Origin: JAUXFS01 sp963772635 | GTDB lineage: Bacteria > Pseudomonadota > Alphaproteobacteria > Rhodospirillales > Defluviicoccaceae | Assembly: GCA_963772635.1 (NCBI GenBank) | Contig: CAVYYK010000013.1 | Coordinates: 1-64,000 of the forward strand | DNA length: 64,000 nt | Reading direction: 5' to 3' | Part shown: positions 45,398 to 56,627 of the stretch, in pieces | Numbering within the stretch: the first letter of the stretch is position 1 | Layout: the number at the start of each line of letters is the position of its first letter | The notes under the pieces: model-generated | Databases searched by the model: none | The model's input: only the letters and a program-made list of their open reading frames with translations | What the model was told of the DNA's origin: nothing | Made by a program: the position numbers and the translations under genes

Positions 45398-47239
45398 ATG
45401 TCTGACGATGCAATCCACAAGGTACGATTGGACGAACACGAAGACTTCTCGAGCACCCAATCCTTCGGCCAGCGAATCGTCACGCCGGTCCGCTTTTCCA
45501 CGGACCCGCGCGATGTCGGCTGGGTACGCCAGAACATCCCATGCCAGACCGCCTGTCCAGCCGACACCAATGTTCCCGCCTATATTCGCATGATCATCGA
45601 AAAACGCTACGGGCGCTCCTACGAACTCAACCGGCTGGCCAACGTGCTGCCCGGGGTGCTCGGTCGGATCTGCTCGCGGCCTTGCGAGGACCAGTGCCGC
45701 CACGGCTGGCCGGGCAACGGGGAGCCGGTCGCGATCTGCCATCTCAAGCGCTCCGCCGCCGATAATCGATCAGCGGGTCACCGCATCACCGAAAACCTTT
45801 ACGAACCGTCGGGCAAACGTGTCGCCGTGGTCGGCGCCGGACCCGCCGGGCTCGCCGCGGCCCATGATCTGACCACCCTTGGCCACGACGTCACCATGTT
45901 CGAGAAGGAGGAGCGTCCGGGCGGCATGTTGGCGTACGGAATCCCCGAGTTCCGGCTGCCGCGCGACATTCTCGAAACGGAAGTCCACAACGCGATCCGC
46001 CTGGGTGTCGATCTGAAGACCGGCGTCGGCGTCGGCACCGGCAAGGACGATGTCAGGATAGCCAGCCTGCTGAAGGACTACGATGCCGTTGTGCTGACCA
46101 CCGGGTGCATGTCGGCGCTCTCTCTGCCGCTGCGCAATGTGGAGCGGGGCCGGGACATCGCGACGGAAGTCGCCGACGCGGAGAACGGGCTCGATTTCCT
46201 GATGGAACTCCACCGCGGCGAGAAGAAGGTGGTTGGCAAGCGCGTCGCCGTCGTCGGCGCCGGGTTCACCGCCCTCGATTGCGCCCGCGTGGCGTTGCGC
46301 CTGGGCGCCAAGGACGTGACGATTCACATCCGCACCACCGAGGAGTACATCCCGGTCACCAAGGAGGAGATCCACGAGGCCAAGCGCGAGGGGGTGAAAA
46401 TCCACGGCCTGCGCACGCCCGTCGAGTTGCTTCTCGACGGGAACGGCAAGCTGACCGGGGTGAAGTTCGTGCAGAACCGTCTTGGCGGCTGGCGGGAGGG
46501 CGGCCGGCGCCAGGCCATTCCCATCGAAGGCTCGGAGTTCGACGAGCCCTGCGATACCCTGTTGATCGCCATCGGCCAGAAAACGGTCAACGATATCCTC
46601 GACGTACAGGTCGATCTCGATCGCTGGGGCAATGTCCGGCTCGCCGAGGACGGCATGACGTCGGTTCCCGGACTGTTTTCCGCCGGCGACTTCGTCAAGG
46701 GTCCGACCACGGTGGTCGAAGCCGTCGGGCACGGCCGCGAAATCGCCGTCAAGATGGACTCCTGGCTGATGGGGCGGGAGCGACGCAAGAAGGTGGTCAA
46801 GATCACCCCGGTGCCCGAACCCCTGCGCGAACGGTCGTTCGACTTCATTCCGCGCCAGGACATCCCGACGCTGCCGGTCAGCAGCCGTTTCGACGGATTG
46901 GTCGACGAAGTCGAGACGGGCTACGACGACGAACTCGCCTTCGAGGAAGCCAAGCGCTGCTACCTCTGCTACCACAAGTATGAAATCGACGTCGACAACT
47001 GCATCTATTGCCGGGCCTGCATCGAGGTCGCCCCGCGGAACTGCATCAAATTGGTCGACGGCGTGGAGATCAGGGACAACGGGACCTACGGCAGTCTCCA
47101 CGAGGCCAGCGAGTGGAACAAGGTGGGCGCCATCTGGGTAGACAACAACGAGTGCATTCGCTGCGGCGCCTGCTACATGGTCTGTCCGACCAAATGCATC
47201 TCCATCACCAAGAACGAGATCTTCTATCAGGACCTGTGA
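45398..47239 (+). CDS. GltD-like FAD/NAD(P) oxidoreductase with Fe-S clusters at both ends
   Basis: A 613-residue protein. N-terminal cysteines (IPCQTACPADTNVPAY, ICSRPCEDQC) bind Fe-S as in glutamate synthase small subunit and NfnB. FAD is bound at VAVVGAGPAGLAAA and NAD(P) at VAVVGAGFTALDCA. A C-terminal pair of ferredoxin motifs follows, CIYCRACIEVAPRNC and CIRCGACYMVCPTKC. In the first, the usual fourth Cys (before Pro) is Ala, with a Cys four residues later. It may pass electrons between NAD(P)H and ferredoxin. It heads the operon with the next flavoprotein and korAB. Confidence 0.9.
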   Translation: MSDDAIHKVRLDEHEDFSSTQSFGQRIVTPVRFSTDPRDVGWVRQNIPCQTACPADTNVPAYIRMIIEKRYGRSYELNRLANVLPGVLGRICSRPCEDQCRHGWPGNGEPVAICHLKRSAADNRSAGHRITENLYEPSGKRVAVVGAGPAGLAAAHDLTTLGHDVTMFEKEERPGGMLAYGIPEFRLPRDILETEVHNAIRLGVDLKTGVGVGTGKDDVRIASLLKDYDAVVLTTGCMSALSLPLRNVERGRDIATEVADAENGLDFLMELHRGEKKVVGKRVAVVGAGFTALDCARVALRLGAKDVTIHIRTTEEYIPVTKEEIHEAKREGVKIHGLRTPVELLLDGNGKLTGVKFVQNRLGGWREGGRRQAIPIEGSEFDEPCDTLLIAIGQKTVNDILDVQVDLDRWGNVRLAEDGMTSVPGLFSAGDFVKGPTTVVEAVGHGREIAVKMDSWLMGRERRKKVVKITPVPEPLRERSFDFIPRQDIPTLPVSSRFDGLVDEVETGYDDELAFEEAKRCYLCYHKYEIDVDNCIYCRACIEVAPRNCIKLVDGVEIRDNGTYGSLHEASEWNKVGAIWVDNNECIRCGACYMVCPTKCISITKNEIFYQDL

Positions 47240-47241
47240 CC

Positions 47242-48273
47242 ATGGCGGCACCGCAGCATTACGTGATCATCGGTAACGGCGTCGCCGGCAACGAGGCGGC
47301 CCACCGCTTGCGCGAGCGCGATCCGAACAGCCGGATCACCATCGTCTCGGCCGGGCGGCTTCTGTTCTACAACCGTTACCAGCTTCCCCGGATGTTCCAC
47401 GATACGTGCGACTGGCGGGACTTTCTCGTTCATCCCCCCGAATACTACGACGACAACCACATCGTCGTCAGGCGCAACAGCCTGGTGACCTACGTGGACG
47501 CGGCCCGCAAGACCCTGATGCTCGCCCACAAGGAGGAGTTGTCTTACGACGCCCTCCTGGTCGCCAGCGGCGGAAGCGCCTACCTCCCCGCGGAACTGAC
47601 CGATTCGAAGCACCTCCTCGACAGCTTCCATACCTATCGCGACGCGTGCAAGGTGCGTGACATCCTGCCGAAGGGCGGCAAGGTGGTGATGTTGGGGGGC
47701 GATGTCCTCGGCCTCGATCTCGCGCGCAATCTCGTCGAGGAGGACTACGGCGTCACCATCGTTACCGCCGAGCAGACGTTCTGGCCGCACCGTGTCGAAA
47801 GAGAGGAGCGCCCCAAGTTCATCGAAGCCCTCAAATCCATGGGCATGGAGGTCATCGAAGATGCCCATGTCCAGAGGGTGGAGGAGGGGGCCAGCGGCAT
47901 GTCGGCCCGGCGGGTGCTGTTCGCGGACGGCCGGGAGATCTTTGCCGACGTGGTGATGCCGTTCTATGGATTGGCGCCGGCGGCGGATTTCATGGTCCGC
48001 TCGGGCGTCGACATGGAGCGCGGTCTCCTGGTCCAGTCCAACCTGCGCACCACCGATCCCGGCATCTGGGCGGCCGGAGACGTCTGCCAGATCTGGTCGG
48101 GCGAAGAGAACCGCTATCGCTTCTATTACGGCTGGAAGAACATCAAGAGGATGGGCGAGATCGCCGGGCGCAACATGACCGGGGACGACGTCGCGATCGA
48201 CACCTTCTCCGACGACGCTCTTCACATCGACGACAAGGGGCGGATCGAGACGCCATACTGGGAATACGACTAG
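47242..48273 (+). CDS. FAD-dependent oxidoreductase (NADH:acceptor type)
   Basis: A 343-residue flavoprotein of the pyridine nucleotide-disulfide family: FAD site YVIIGNGVAGNEAAHRL at the start, NAD site KVVMLGGDVLGLDLARNL in the middle, and the C-terminal FAD motif GIWAAGDVCQ. There is no redox disulfide. It resembles rubredoxin/nitrite reductase-like FAD subunits. ATG 47242 follows the previous stop by 2 bases. It belongs to the operon with korAB and the GltD-like protein. Confidence 0.9.
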   Translation: MAAPQHYVIIGNGVAGNEAAHRLRERDPNSRITIVSAGRLLFYNRYQLPRMFHDTCDWRDFLVHPPEYYDDNHIVVRRNSLVTYVDAARKTLMLAHKEELSYDALLVASGGSAYLPAELTDSKHLLDSFHTYRDACKVRDILPKGGKVVMLGGDVLGLDLARNLVEEDYGVTIVTAEQTFWPHRVEREERPKFIEALKSMGMEVIEDAHVQRVEEGASGMSARRVLFADGREIFADVVMPFYGLAPAADFMVRSGVDMERGLLVQSNLRTTDPGIWAAGDVCQIWSGEENRYRFYYGWKNIKRMGEIAGRNMTGDDVAIDTFSDDALHIDDKGRIETPYWEYD

Positions 48274-48276
48274 AAC

Positions 48277-50070
48277 ATGCCCGACACAGACGTACAGATA
48301 GCGTTTTGCGGATCGGCCGGCGACGGCACCATCGCCGTTGGTGACATATTCAAGCGGGCGATGGCGCGGGCCGGCTACAAGGTGATCGCCTTCGACATCT
48401 ATCCGCCGGAAATCCGCGGCTTCGGCAAGTGTATCGCCCGCGTCCGCATCACCACCGAGCAGGTCTATTCGCTGAAGCGCCAATCGGATGTGCTGGTGTC
48501 GCTCAACGACTCCCACGCCATTCCGCACGTTCCGGAGGTGCGCGACTACGGCGCGGTCATCTACGATCAGGCGCCGATCGCGGTGATGGGCGAAGGCCGG
48601 CACATTTCCGGCCACGTCCGCCCGGGGCAGCTGCCTTACAGCCTCGCCATGCGCGAGATCAGCGAGCAGGCGACGGGCGGCGCGAAGTCCCGCAACATCG
48701 TCGCTCTCGGCTATGTCGCCGGCCTGTTCGGCCTGCCGCGGGACGCGTTTCACGCCATCGTCACCGACAAGTTCAAGCGCAAGGCGAAGGCGATCACCGA
48801 AACCAACCTCGCCGCCTTCGAAGCGGGCTATGGGGCCGGCGCGGCCACCTTCCGGGTCGATTTCATCAAGATCGGACAACCGAGGAAACAGGACGCGGGC
48901 GTCGAAGTGCGGATGATGACCGGCAACGCGGCGGTGGTCCGCGGCTGTCTCGACGCCGGGCTCGACACGTTTTTCGGTTATCCGATCACGCCGGCGACGT
49001 CGATCATGGAACGCTTGGCCACGGAACTGCCCATGCGCGGGGGGCGCCTGCTGCAGACCGAAGACGAGATCTCCGCCATTTCCGCGACCATCGGCGCCGG
49101 TTACGCCGGCGCCCGCGCCGCCACCGCCACCTCGGGGCCGGGCCTGGCGCTGATGGTGGAGATGCTCGGGCTCGGGGTGATGGCCGAGGTTCCCTCGGTG
49201 ATCTTCTGCTCGCAAAGGGGCGGCCCTTCCACCGGCATGCCGACCAAGACCGAACAATCGGATCTGCACCTCGCGGTCTACGGCGGCGCCGGCGACGCCC
49301 AGCGGATCGTTCTCGCCCCGACCAACGTCGAGGGCGCCTACCGGTGCGCCGGCAAGGCGTTCGAGATGGCGGAGAAGTACCAGACACCGGTCATCGTTCT
49401 GCTCGACCTCTATCTCTCCAACCGCTACGAGACGGTTATCCTGCCCAAACAGAATCCGTTCGAGGCGAACTGCGTCAAGGGCCGCCCGCAAAGACACAAG
49501 GGCGAGGCCTATCAGCGTTTTGCGATAACCGAGGACTACATCAGCCCGCGGACCATACCGGGCGAAGAAGGCGGCGTGCATGTCGTTACCGGGCTGGAGC
49601 ACAACGAGCAGGGGCGGCCCAACGACCAGCCGGACATGCATGAGTTGATGAGCGAGAAACGGCACGAGAAACTGCTCGCCGCGCTCAGGCATCCGGAGAT
49701 CACCATCTACAAGCGGTTTGGCGACGACGGGCCCGTCGACGTCGGGATTCTCGGGTGGGGCTCGACCTTCGGCGAAATCCTCGAGGCGATGCTCATCGCC
49801 CAGGAGGAAGGAATACGGTGCTCGGCGATGAAGGTGGTGATGCTGTCACCGCTACCGGTCAAGCCGATCGCCGAGTTTTTCGAAGATTGCGCTGAAGTGT
49901 TGATCCCGGAGCTGAACTACGAGGGGCAATTCGCCAATCTGGTCGCCGCGGCGGTTCCCAGGGCGGTGACGCGGCTCAACCGGGTGCCGGGCGTTCCGAT
50001 GCCCGTCGATGATATCCTGAACTCGATACGAAGCTTGGCCAGGAAAGCCCGGCCGATGGCGGCCGAGTGA
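48277..50070 (+). CDS. korA: 2-oxoacid:ferredoxin oxidoreductase alpha subunit (gamma-alpha fusion)
   Basis: A 597-residue subunit with an N-terminal gamma domain (residues 1 to about 195, FCGSAGDGTIAVGDIFKRA) fused to the alpha pyrimidine-type domain (about 208 on: FGYPITPATSIMERLA, QTEDEISAISATIGAGYAGARA, ATSGPGLALMVEM). The style matches 2-oxoglutarate:ferredoxin oxidoreductases, but 2-oxoglutarate is inferred and pyruvate is not excluded. It works with KorB, 27 bases downstream. Confidence 0.93.
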   Translation: MPDTDVQIAFCGSAGDGTIAVGDIFKRAMARAGYKVIAFDIYPPEIRGFGKCIARVRITTEQVYSLKRQSDVLVSLNDSHAIPHVPEVRDYGAVIYDQAPIAVMGEGRHISGHVRPGQLPYSLAMREISEQATGGAKSRNIVALGYVAGLFGLPRDAFHAIVTDKFKRKAKAITETNLAAFEAGYGAGAATFRVDFIKIGQPRKQDAGVEVRMMTGNAAVVRGCLDAGLDTFFGYPITPATSIMERLATELPMRGGRLLQTEDEISAISATIGAGYAGARAATATSGPGLALMVEMLGLGVMAEVPSVIFCSQRGGPSTGMPTKTEQSDLHLAVYGGAGDAQRIVLAPTNVEGAYRCAGKAFEMAEKYQTPVIVLLDLYLSNRYETVILPKQNPFEANCVKGRPQRHKGEAYQRFAITEDYISPRTIPGEEGGVHVVTGLEHNEQGRPNDQPDMHELMSEKRHEKLLAALRHPEITIYKRFGDDGPVDVGILGWGSTFGEILEAMLIAQEEGIRCSAMKVVMLSPLPVKPIAEFFEDCAEVLIPELNYEGQFANLVAAAVPRAVTRLNRVPGVPMPVDDILNSIRSLARKARPMAAE

Positions 50071-50096
50071 CGGTGCCGGCAAGGAAAGGTTAGGTC

Positions 50097-51002
50097 ATGG
50101 GCGATCTCAGAAAACCCGTCTATCTCGAGGAAAAGCTTAAGGAAGTGCGCGAGAGTGGGCGTCTGGGCTATCGCTCGAAATCGCTTCCGACATGGTGCCC
50201 CGGGTGCGGGTATTTCAGCATCGTCGAGGGAGTCACCGCGGCCCTCAACCGCCTTGGCATCCCCCAGAAGGACGTTACAGTGGTATCCGGGATCGGGTGC
50301 GCATCGCGATTTCCGTTCTTTCTCGACGCTTACGGATTCCATACGCTGCACGGGCGGACCTTGCCGGTCGCCACCGGGATCAAGGTTGCCAACGATGCGT
50401 TGACGGTGATTGCGGTCGGCGGCGACGGTGATGCATTCGCCATCGGTGGCGCCCACATTCCCCATGCGGCGCGGCGCAATGTCGACATGACCTACCTGGT
50501 GTTCGACAACGGCATCTACGGTCTGACCAAGGGCCAGACCTCGCCGACCTCGGTCCTCGGCTTCAAGACCACGACCTCGCCTTACGAGAACCAGGACCGG
50601 CCGTTGAACCCGCTGATGATGCTGCTGTCCTATGATGCCAGCTGGGTGGGGCAGGGGTATGCGGGCGATCCCCATCACCTGAGCGAGATGATCGCCCAGG
50701 CGATCGCTCACCGGGGATTTTCCTACCTTCATATCCTCTCGCCCTGCGTGACCTTCGACAAGACCACCAAGACCTACACCAACCTGGACATGCAGGTCCG
50801 CCCCCTGCCCGAGAACCACGACAGCTCGAACGTCATGGCGGCGATGGCCGAGGCGGTCCGCACCGATTGTCCCGGCCTCGGTGTGCTTTATCGCGAAGAG
50901 CGGCCGACCCTGTCGGACGCGCTCGATACCGTGATCGCAAACGCGCGCGGCGGAAGTTCGCGGCGGAGCGGATCGGGAAATCGGGCCGCCGCTGCCCGGT
51001 AG
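50097..51002 (+). CDS. korB: 2-oxoacid:ferredoxin oxidoreductase beta subunit
   Basis: A 301-residue TPP-binding subunit: TWCPGCGYFSIVEG, the cysteine region VVSGIGCASR, the TPP motif GGDGDAFAIGGAH ending with VFDNGIYGLTKGQ. With KorA it links oxidative decarboxylation of 2-oxoacids (or the reverse) to ferredoxin. The C-terminal 30 residues are basic and Ser-rich. ATG 50097 follows AGGAAAGG. Confidence 0.94.
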   Translation: MGDLRKPVYLEEKLKEVRESGRLGYRSKSLPTWCPGCGYFSIVEGVTAALNRLGIPQKDVTVVSGIGCASRFPFFLDAYGFHTLHGRTLPVATGIKVANDALTVIAVGGDGDAFAIGGAHIPHAARRNVDMTYLVFDNGIYGLTKGQTSPTSVLGFKTTTSPYENQDRPLNPLMMLLSYDASWVGQGYAGDPHHLSEMIAQAIAHRGFSYLHILSPCVTFDKTTKTYTNLDMQVRPLPENHDSSNVMAAMAEAVRTDCPGLGVLYREERPTLSDALDTVIANARGGSSRRSGSGNRAAAAR

Positions 51003-51255
51003 TCCTCGTCCAATTCAACAGGCGACGAGCCTCCCTCCCGTCACGATCCTAATTGTCCACAGGCCCTAGTCGTGAAGGGCGAGAGAGGTTAGTATCGCCG
51101 CCGTCCGCGCCCCTTACCGATGGCTTGCGGCAGGTGTGTCAGGAATTCCGCGGGATAGAATCCGAACAAGTTCGTGCGCCGCGATCGCAAACTCGATCGA
51201 ACAATTCTGCAAGGAATGGCTCAGAGCCCCACTCATGACAGCTCCGGAGAGGATG

Positions 51256-52902
<1,647 letters not shown>

Positions 52903-52913
52903 CCGGGAAGATT

Positions 52914-54161
52914 GTGGCCAGTCCTTCGCAGCGCGGGCGGGCGGTGTCGATTCCCTCGTCGACCGGTGTGTTGGCGGTGGCTTTGTTGCTGGCGGCCGCG
53001 GCGTCGCTGGCAGCCGACCCCGAAGCGGCGGGCAAGAGATTGGAGGGCGTCGAGCGGGCCATCCAAGAGGACCGGGCCACGCATCGGCACCTCGATCGCA
53101 AAGCCGCCAAGCTTGCGGAGGAGGTCGACCGACTGCGCCGCGAGAAGGTGGCCAGTGCGACAGCGATCCATGCCGGCGAGGCGGAGATGTCCCGTCTGGA
53201 AGCACGGCTCGCGCAGTTGACCCGGGAGGAAACGCAGAAAGCGTCGGGACTTGCCGCCGACCGGCGGCAGATGGCGAATGTGCTATCGGCGCTGACGCGA
53301 CTGTCCCGCCTTCCTCCGGCGGCGATCATCGTCCAGCCGCTAAGCCCGGCGGACACGGTGCGGGGCGGCATAGTGCTGCGCGCCTCGGTCGGCGAAATCA
53401 AACGGCGCGCGGGCCGGCTGCGGGCGGAGTTGGAAGGTCTGGCGACTGCGAGACGCTCCATAGCCGCTCGGAGCCTGGAGTTGAGGACCGCGACCGCCGC
53501 GCTCCAAGCCGAACGTCTGCGGCTGGACGGATTATTGGCGAGAACGGCCGAACTGCAGCGACGGGCCGCGGTCGACAGCCGCGACGCGGCCGCCCGTATC
53601 AGCCGCCTATCGAGTGAGGCGAAGGACCTGCGGGAGCTGCTTGTGCGCCTTGGTCCGCCGACCGGCGACCGGTTGCCTCCATCCGAAGAAGAAACGGCAA
53701 TGCCGTCGCCTCTCCGACTGGTTCTGACGCCGCCGCCGGAGAGCGGTCGTCCAATCGCCAAATCCCGCGGCACGCTTCCGTTTCCCGTCGTCGGTCGTGT
53801 TGTCGGACGATATGGGGAGGAAAGCGACTCCGGCCTGATCAGCAAGGGGATCACCATCGAAACCCGACCGGGCGCGCAGGTGGTTGCCCCTCATGAAGGC
53901 CGTGTCGCGTTCGCCGGTCCGTTTCGCGGTTATGGCCAACTCTTGATCATCGAGCACGGTGAGGCATATCATAGTTTAATGGCAGGCTTCGAACGGATCG
54001 ATGCTGTCATCGGCCAGCTTGTATTCGGCGGTGAACCGGTGGGTGTGATGGGATACCCTGACGACGGCAAGCCGAACCTGTATCTTGAACTCAGGCGGAA
54101 CAACCGGCCAGTCGACCCCCTCCCGTGGTTTGCGGTAAGCGAAGCAAAGGTAAGTGGATGA
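52914..54161 (+). CDS. EnvC-like murein hydrolase activator
   Basis: A 415-residue periplasmic protein with a signal peptide (LAVALLLAAAASLAAD), a long coiled coil (about residues 30-260), and a C-terminal LytM (M23) domain. The zinc ligands are missing: the HRGID site reads SGLISKGI and the last HxH region reads HGEAYHSLMAGF, as in EnvC, so it should activate amidases instead of cutting murein. GTG 52914 is preceded by a GGGAAG. Its stop overlaps the start of ctpA. Confidence 0.9.
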   Translation: MASPSQRGRAVSIPSSTGVLAVALLLAAAASLAADPEAAGKRLEGVERAIQEDRATHRHLDRKAAKLAEEVDRLRREKVASATAIHAGEAEMSRLEARLAQLTREETQKASGLAADRRQMANVLSALTRLSRLPPAAIIVQPLSPADTVRGGIVLRASVGEIKRRAGRLRAELEGLATARRSIAARSLELRTATAALQAERLRLDGLLARTAELQRRAAVDSRDAAARISRLSSEAKDLRELLVRLGPPTGDRLPPSEEETAMPSPLRLVLTPPPESGRPIAKSRGTLPFPVVGRVVGRYGEESDSGLISKGITIETRPGAQVVAPHEGRVAFAGPFRGYGQLLIIEHGEAYHSLMAGFERIDAVIGQLVFGGEPVGVMGYPDDGKPNLYLELRRNNRPVDPLPWFAVSEAKVSG

Positions 54162-55471
54162 ACGTTCGATTCCTGCTGTTGGCCGCGGTGGCGGCATTCC
54201 TGATCTCTCCCGCGGCACGAGCGGCCGAGGAAAAGGCGAGTCAGGCCGAGACGTACGAGTTGCTCAATCTGTTCGGTGACGTTTTCGAGCGGGTCCGTGC
54301 GGACTACGTCGAAGAAGCCAGCGATGAGAAGCTGATCGAGGCTGCCGTCAACGGCATGCTGTCGTCCTTGGATCCTCACTCCGGGTACCTCAACGCCAAG
54401 AGTTACCAGGACATGAAGGTCCAGACCCACGGCTCGTTCGGTGGCCTCGGCATCGAGGTGACCATGGAGAACGGGCTGGTCAAAGTGGTGTCGCCCATCG
54501 ACGAGACGCCCGCGGCCAAGGCCGGTATCGAGCCGGGCGACCTGATCACCCATCTCGACGGCGAGCAGGTGCTCGGGATGTCGCTGTCGGACGCCGTCGA
54601 AAAGATGCGTGGCGCGATCGGATCGGACATTGTGCTGACGATCCGCAGGTCGGACCAGAAGCCTTTTGACGTCACGATTACCCGCGCCGTCATCAAGATC
54701 CGCTCGGTGCGATCCCGGCTCGAAGGGAAGGTCGGTTACCTCCGCATCAGCTCGTTCAACGAGCAAACCAACTCGGGCATCACCAAAGAGATCGAAAAGC
54801 TCAAGGAAGAGGCGGGCGGCGAACTTCAGGGAATCGTGCTCGATCTACGCAACAATCCGGGCGGCTTGCTGTCCCAGGCGGTCGCGGTTTCCGACGATTT
54901 CCTCGATCAGGGAGAGATCGTCTCGACCCGTGCACGCAAGCCGGAGGATGCGCAGCGCTTCAACGCCCGTCCGGGCGACCTCGCGGATGGTTTGCCGATT
55001 GTTGTTCTGATCAACGCCGGATCGGCGTCGGCGTCGGAAATCGTCGCTGGGGCCCTCCAGGATCACGACCGGGCAATCCTGCTCGGGACCAAGTCTTTCG
55101 GCAAGGGCTCGGTGCAGACGATCATACCGGTCTCCGGCCACGGCGCGATGAGGCTGACGACGGCGCGCTACTACACGCCTTCGGGGCGCTCGATTCAGGC
55201 GGTAGGGATCGAGCCGGATATCGTTGTCGAGCAGGCGCGCATCGAAAAGATCGATCAGCCGAAACGGCGTCGGGAGGCCGATCTGCGGGGTGCGCTCGAG
55301 AATGACAACGGTGAAGATGCTCAAGAACCGGGCGGAGGCGGTAACGACAAGGTGTCGGGGGACGAAGAGGCCGGCAAAACGGAGGCCATAGACTACCAGC
55401 TGGTTCGGGCCTTGGATCTGGTCCGCGGGTTGTCGCTGTTCTCGGAGAGGATGGCGGCTTCGCACAAATAG
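54158..55471 (+). CDS. ctpA: C-terminal processing protease (S41 family)
   Basis: A 437-residue secreted protease: signal peptide (FLLLAAVAAFLISPAARAA), a PDZ domain (GSFGGLGIEVTMENG, AGIEPGDLITHLDG), then the S41 catalytic core with Ser in NAGSASASEIVAGA and Lys in LGTKSFGKGSVQ. The C-terminal tail is acidic and low-complexity. It overlaps envC by 4 bases, a common arrangement in alphaproteobacteria, pointing to envelope remodelling. Confidence 0.95.
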   Translation: MNVRFLLLAAVAAFLISPAARAAEEKASQAETYELLNLFGDVFERVRADYVEEASDEKLIEAAVNGMLSSLDPHSGYLNAKSYQDMKVQTHGSFGGLGIEVTMENGLVKVVSPIDETPAAKAGIEPGDLITHLDGEQVLGMSLSDAVEKMRGAIGSDIVLTIRRSDQKPFDVTITRAVIKIRSVRSRLEGKVGYLRISSFNEQTNSGITKEIEKLKEEAGGELQGIVLDLRNNPGGLLSQAVAVSDDFLDQGEIVSTRARKPEDAQRFNARPGDLADGLPIVVLINAGSASASEIVAGALQDHDRAILLGTKSFGKGSVQTIIPVSGHGAMRLTTARYYTPSGRSIQAVGIEPDIVVEQARIEKIDQPKRRREADLRGALENDNGEDAQEPGGGGNDKVSGDEEAGKTEAIDYQLVRALDLVRGLSLFSERMAASHK

Positions 55472-55511
55472 CACCCGCTCTCGCCGAATTGGGTTTGCCG
55501 GAGCGGCAGTC

Positions 55512-56627
55512 TTGAAACGGTCCAGCAATGAACCGGTTGCCGGTGCGACCGGTTCACGAAGTGGGAAACGCCGCTTGCTGAGGGCGGTCGCAGGGGGCGT
55601 CGGTCTGGCGCTTGCCGCCGGTTTCGGCTGGTGGCTGTCCACCGGGAGCGAGAACCGGACGCCCGACGTGGTCGTCGAACTCGAAATGCCACCGAAGGCC
55701 CCGGCGGAAGCGGCGCCTCTCCTGACCCTCCCGGCGGACACCGCCCGAGTATCGGCGCAGGAAACGACATCGACAAAGGCGACGACACCGGCGAGCAGCC
55801 CCGAACCGGTTCGCGGCGAGTTGCCGGATGAGGGGCCTGATCCGTCCCTCCTCGAGCCGGGAGCGTCCGGCCCGTTGCCCAGGATCTCGGAGGATGGTCG
55901 GGAGCCGTGGCGCGTGTATGCCAGCGCCTTCGACAGCGGCGACGACCGCCCACGTGTTGTCGTGATTGTTACCGGGCTCGGCCTCGAGCGAGTCGCCACC
56001 GAGGCCGCCATCCAGCGCCTGCCGGCGCCGGTCACCCTCGCTGTCACTCCCTATGCGGAGGAAGGCGAGCACTGGGCGAGGATGGGACGGCGCTTCGGCC
56101 ATGAAGTTTTGCTGTCGGTACCCCTCGAGTCGGCGGAGTTTCCGTTTGAAGATCCGGGACCTTACGCCCTGCTCACTTCGTTGTCGCCGCAGGAAAACCT
56201 CGGTCGGCTCGAGTTCCTGCTCGGTCGATTTGCCGGCTACGTCGGCGTGATCGGCGTCATGGGCTCGAAGTTCAACATGGACGACGGCAGCGTTCGCCCG
56301 GTTCTGCTGGCGTTGCGTGACCGCGGACTGATGTATGTGGAGGGGACGGAATCCGCCAAAAGCGTCGCGCCGTTGGTGGCGACCGAAATCGGGTTGCCGC
56401 GGGCACTGGCCGATCTCTCTCTCGACGATGTTCCGTCGAAAGCGGCGATCGACGGGCAACTGGCCCGGCTGGAGGATATCGCCCGCGAACGGGCCGTGGC
56501 GGTGGCGATCGCCCGTCCCTATCCGGTGACTCTCGAGCGGCTGAAGGCGTGGGCGGCGACACTGGGCGAGAGGGGACTGGTCCTGGCTCCGGTAACCGCC
56601 GTCGCCGACGCGCAGTTCATGCCATGA
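55512..56627 (+). CDS. Divergent polysaccharide deacetylase family protein
   Basis: A 371-residue membrane-anchored protein (one segment, RAVAGGVGLALAAGFGWWLS) followed by a Pro/Thr-rich linker and a divergent NodB-like domain (PRVVVIVTGLGLER, VTLAVTPYAEEGEHWA, FGHEVLLSVPLES, GVIGVMGSKF). TTG 55512 follows GGAG; no ATG fits better. The domain belongs to the YibQ group, whose role is unproven. It overlaps rppH by 4 bases. Confidence 0.87.
   Translation: MKRSSNEPVAGATGSRSGKRRLLRAVAGGVGLALAAGFGWWLSTGSENRTPDVVVELEMPPKAPAEAAPLLTLPADTARVSAQETTSTKATTPASSPEPVRGELPDEGPDPSLLEPGASGPLPRISEDGREPWRVYASAFDSGDDRPRVVVIVTGLGLERVATEAAIQRLPAPVTLAVTPYAEEGEHWARMGRRFGHEVLLSVPLESAEFPFEDPGPYALLTSLSPQENLGRLEFLLGRFAGYVGVIGVMGSKFNMDDGSVRPVLLALRDRGLMYVEGTESAKSVAPLVATEIGLPRALADLSLDDVPSKAAIDGQLARLEDIARERAVAVAIARPYPVTLERLKAWAATLGERGLVLAPVTAVADAQFMP

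Noticed and set aside
47227..49692. An 821-codon minus-strand frame opposite the flavoprotein and korA
   Set aside because: It is a GC-driven shadow without recognisable domains; the plus-strand genes have complete cofactor motifs.
51003..51255. TTGTCCACA before gpmI as an origin signal
   Set aside because: It is a single isolated 9-mer with no AT-rich stretch or further boxes.
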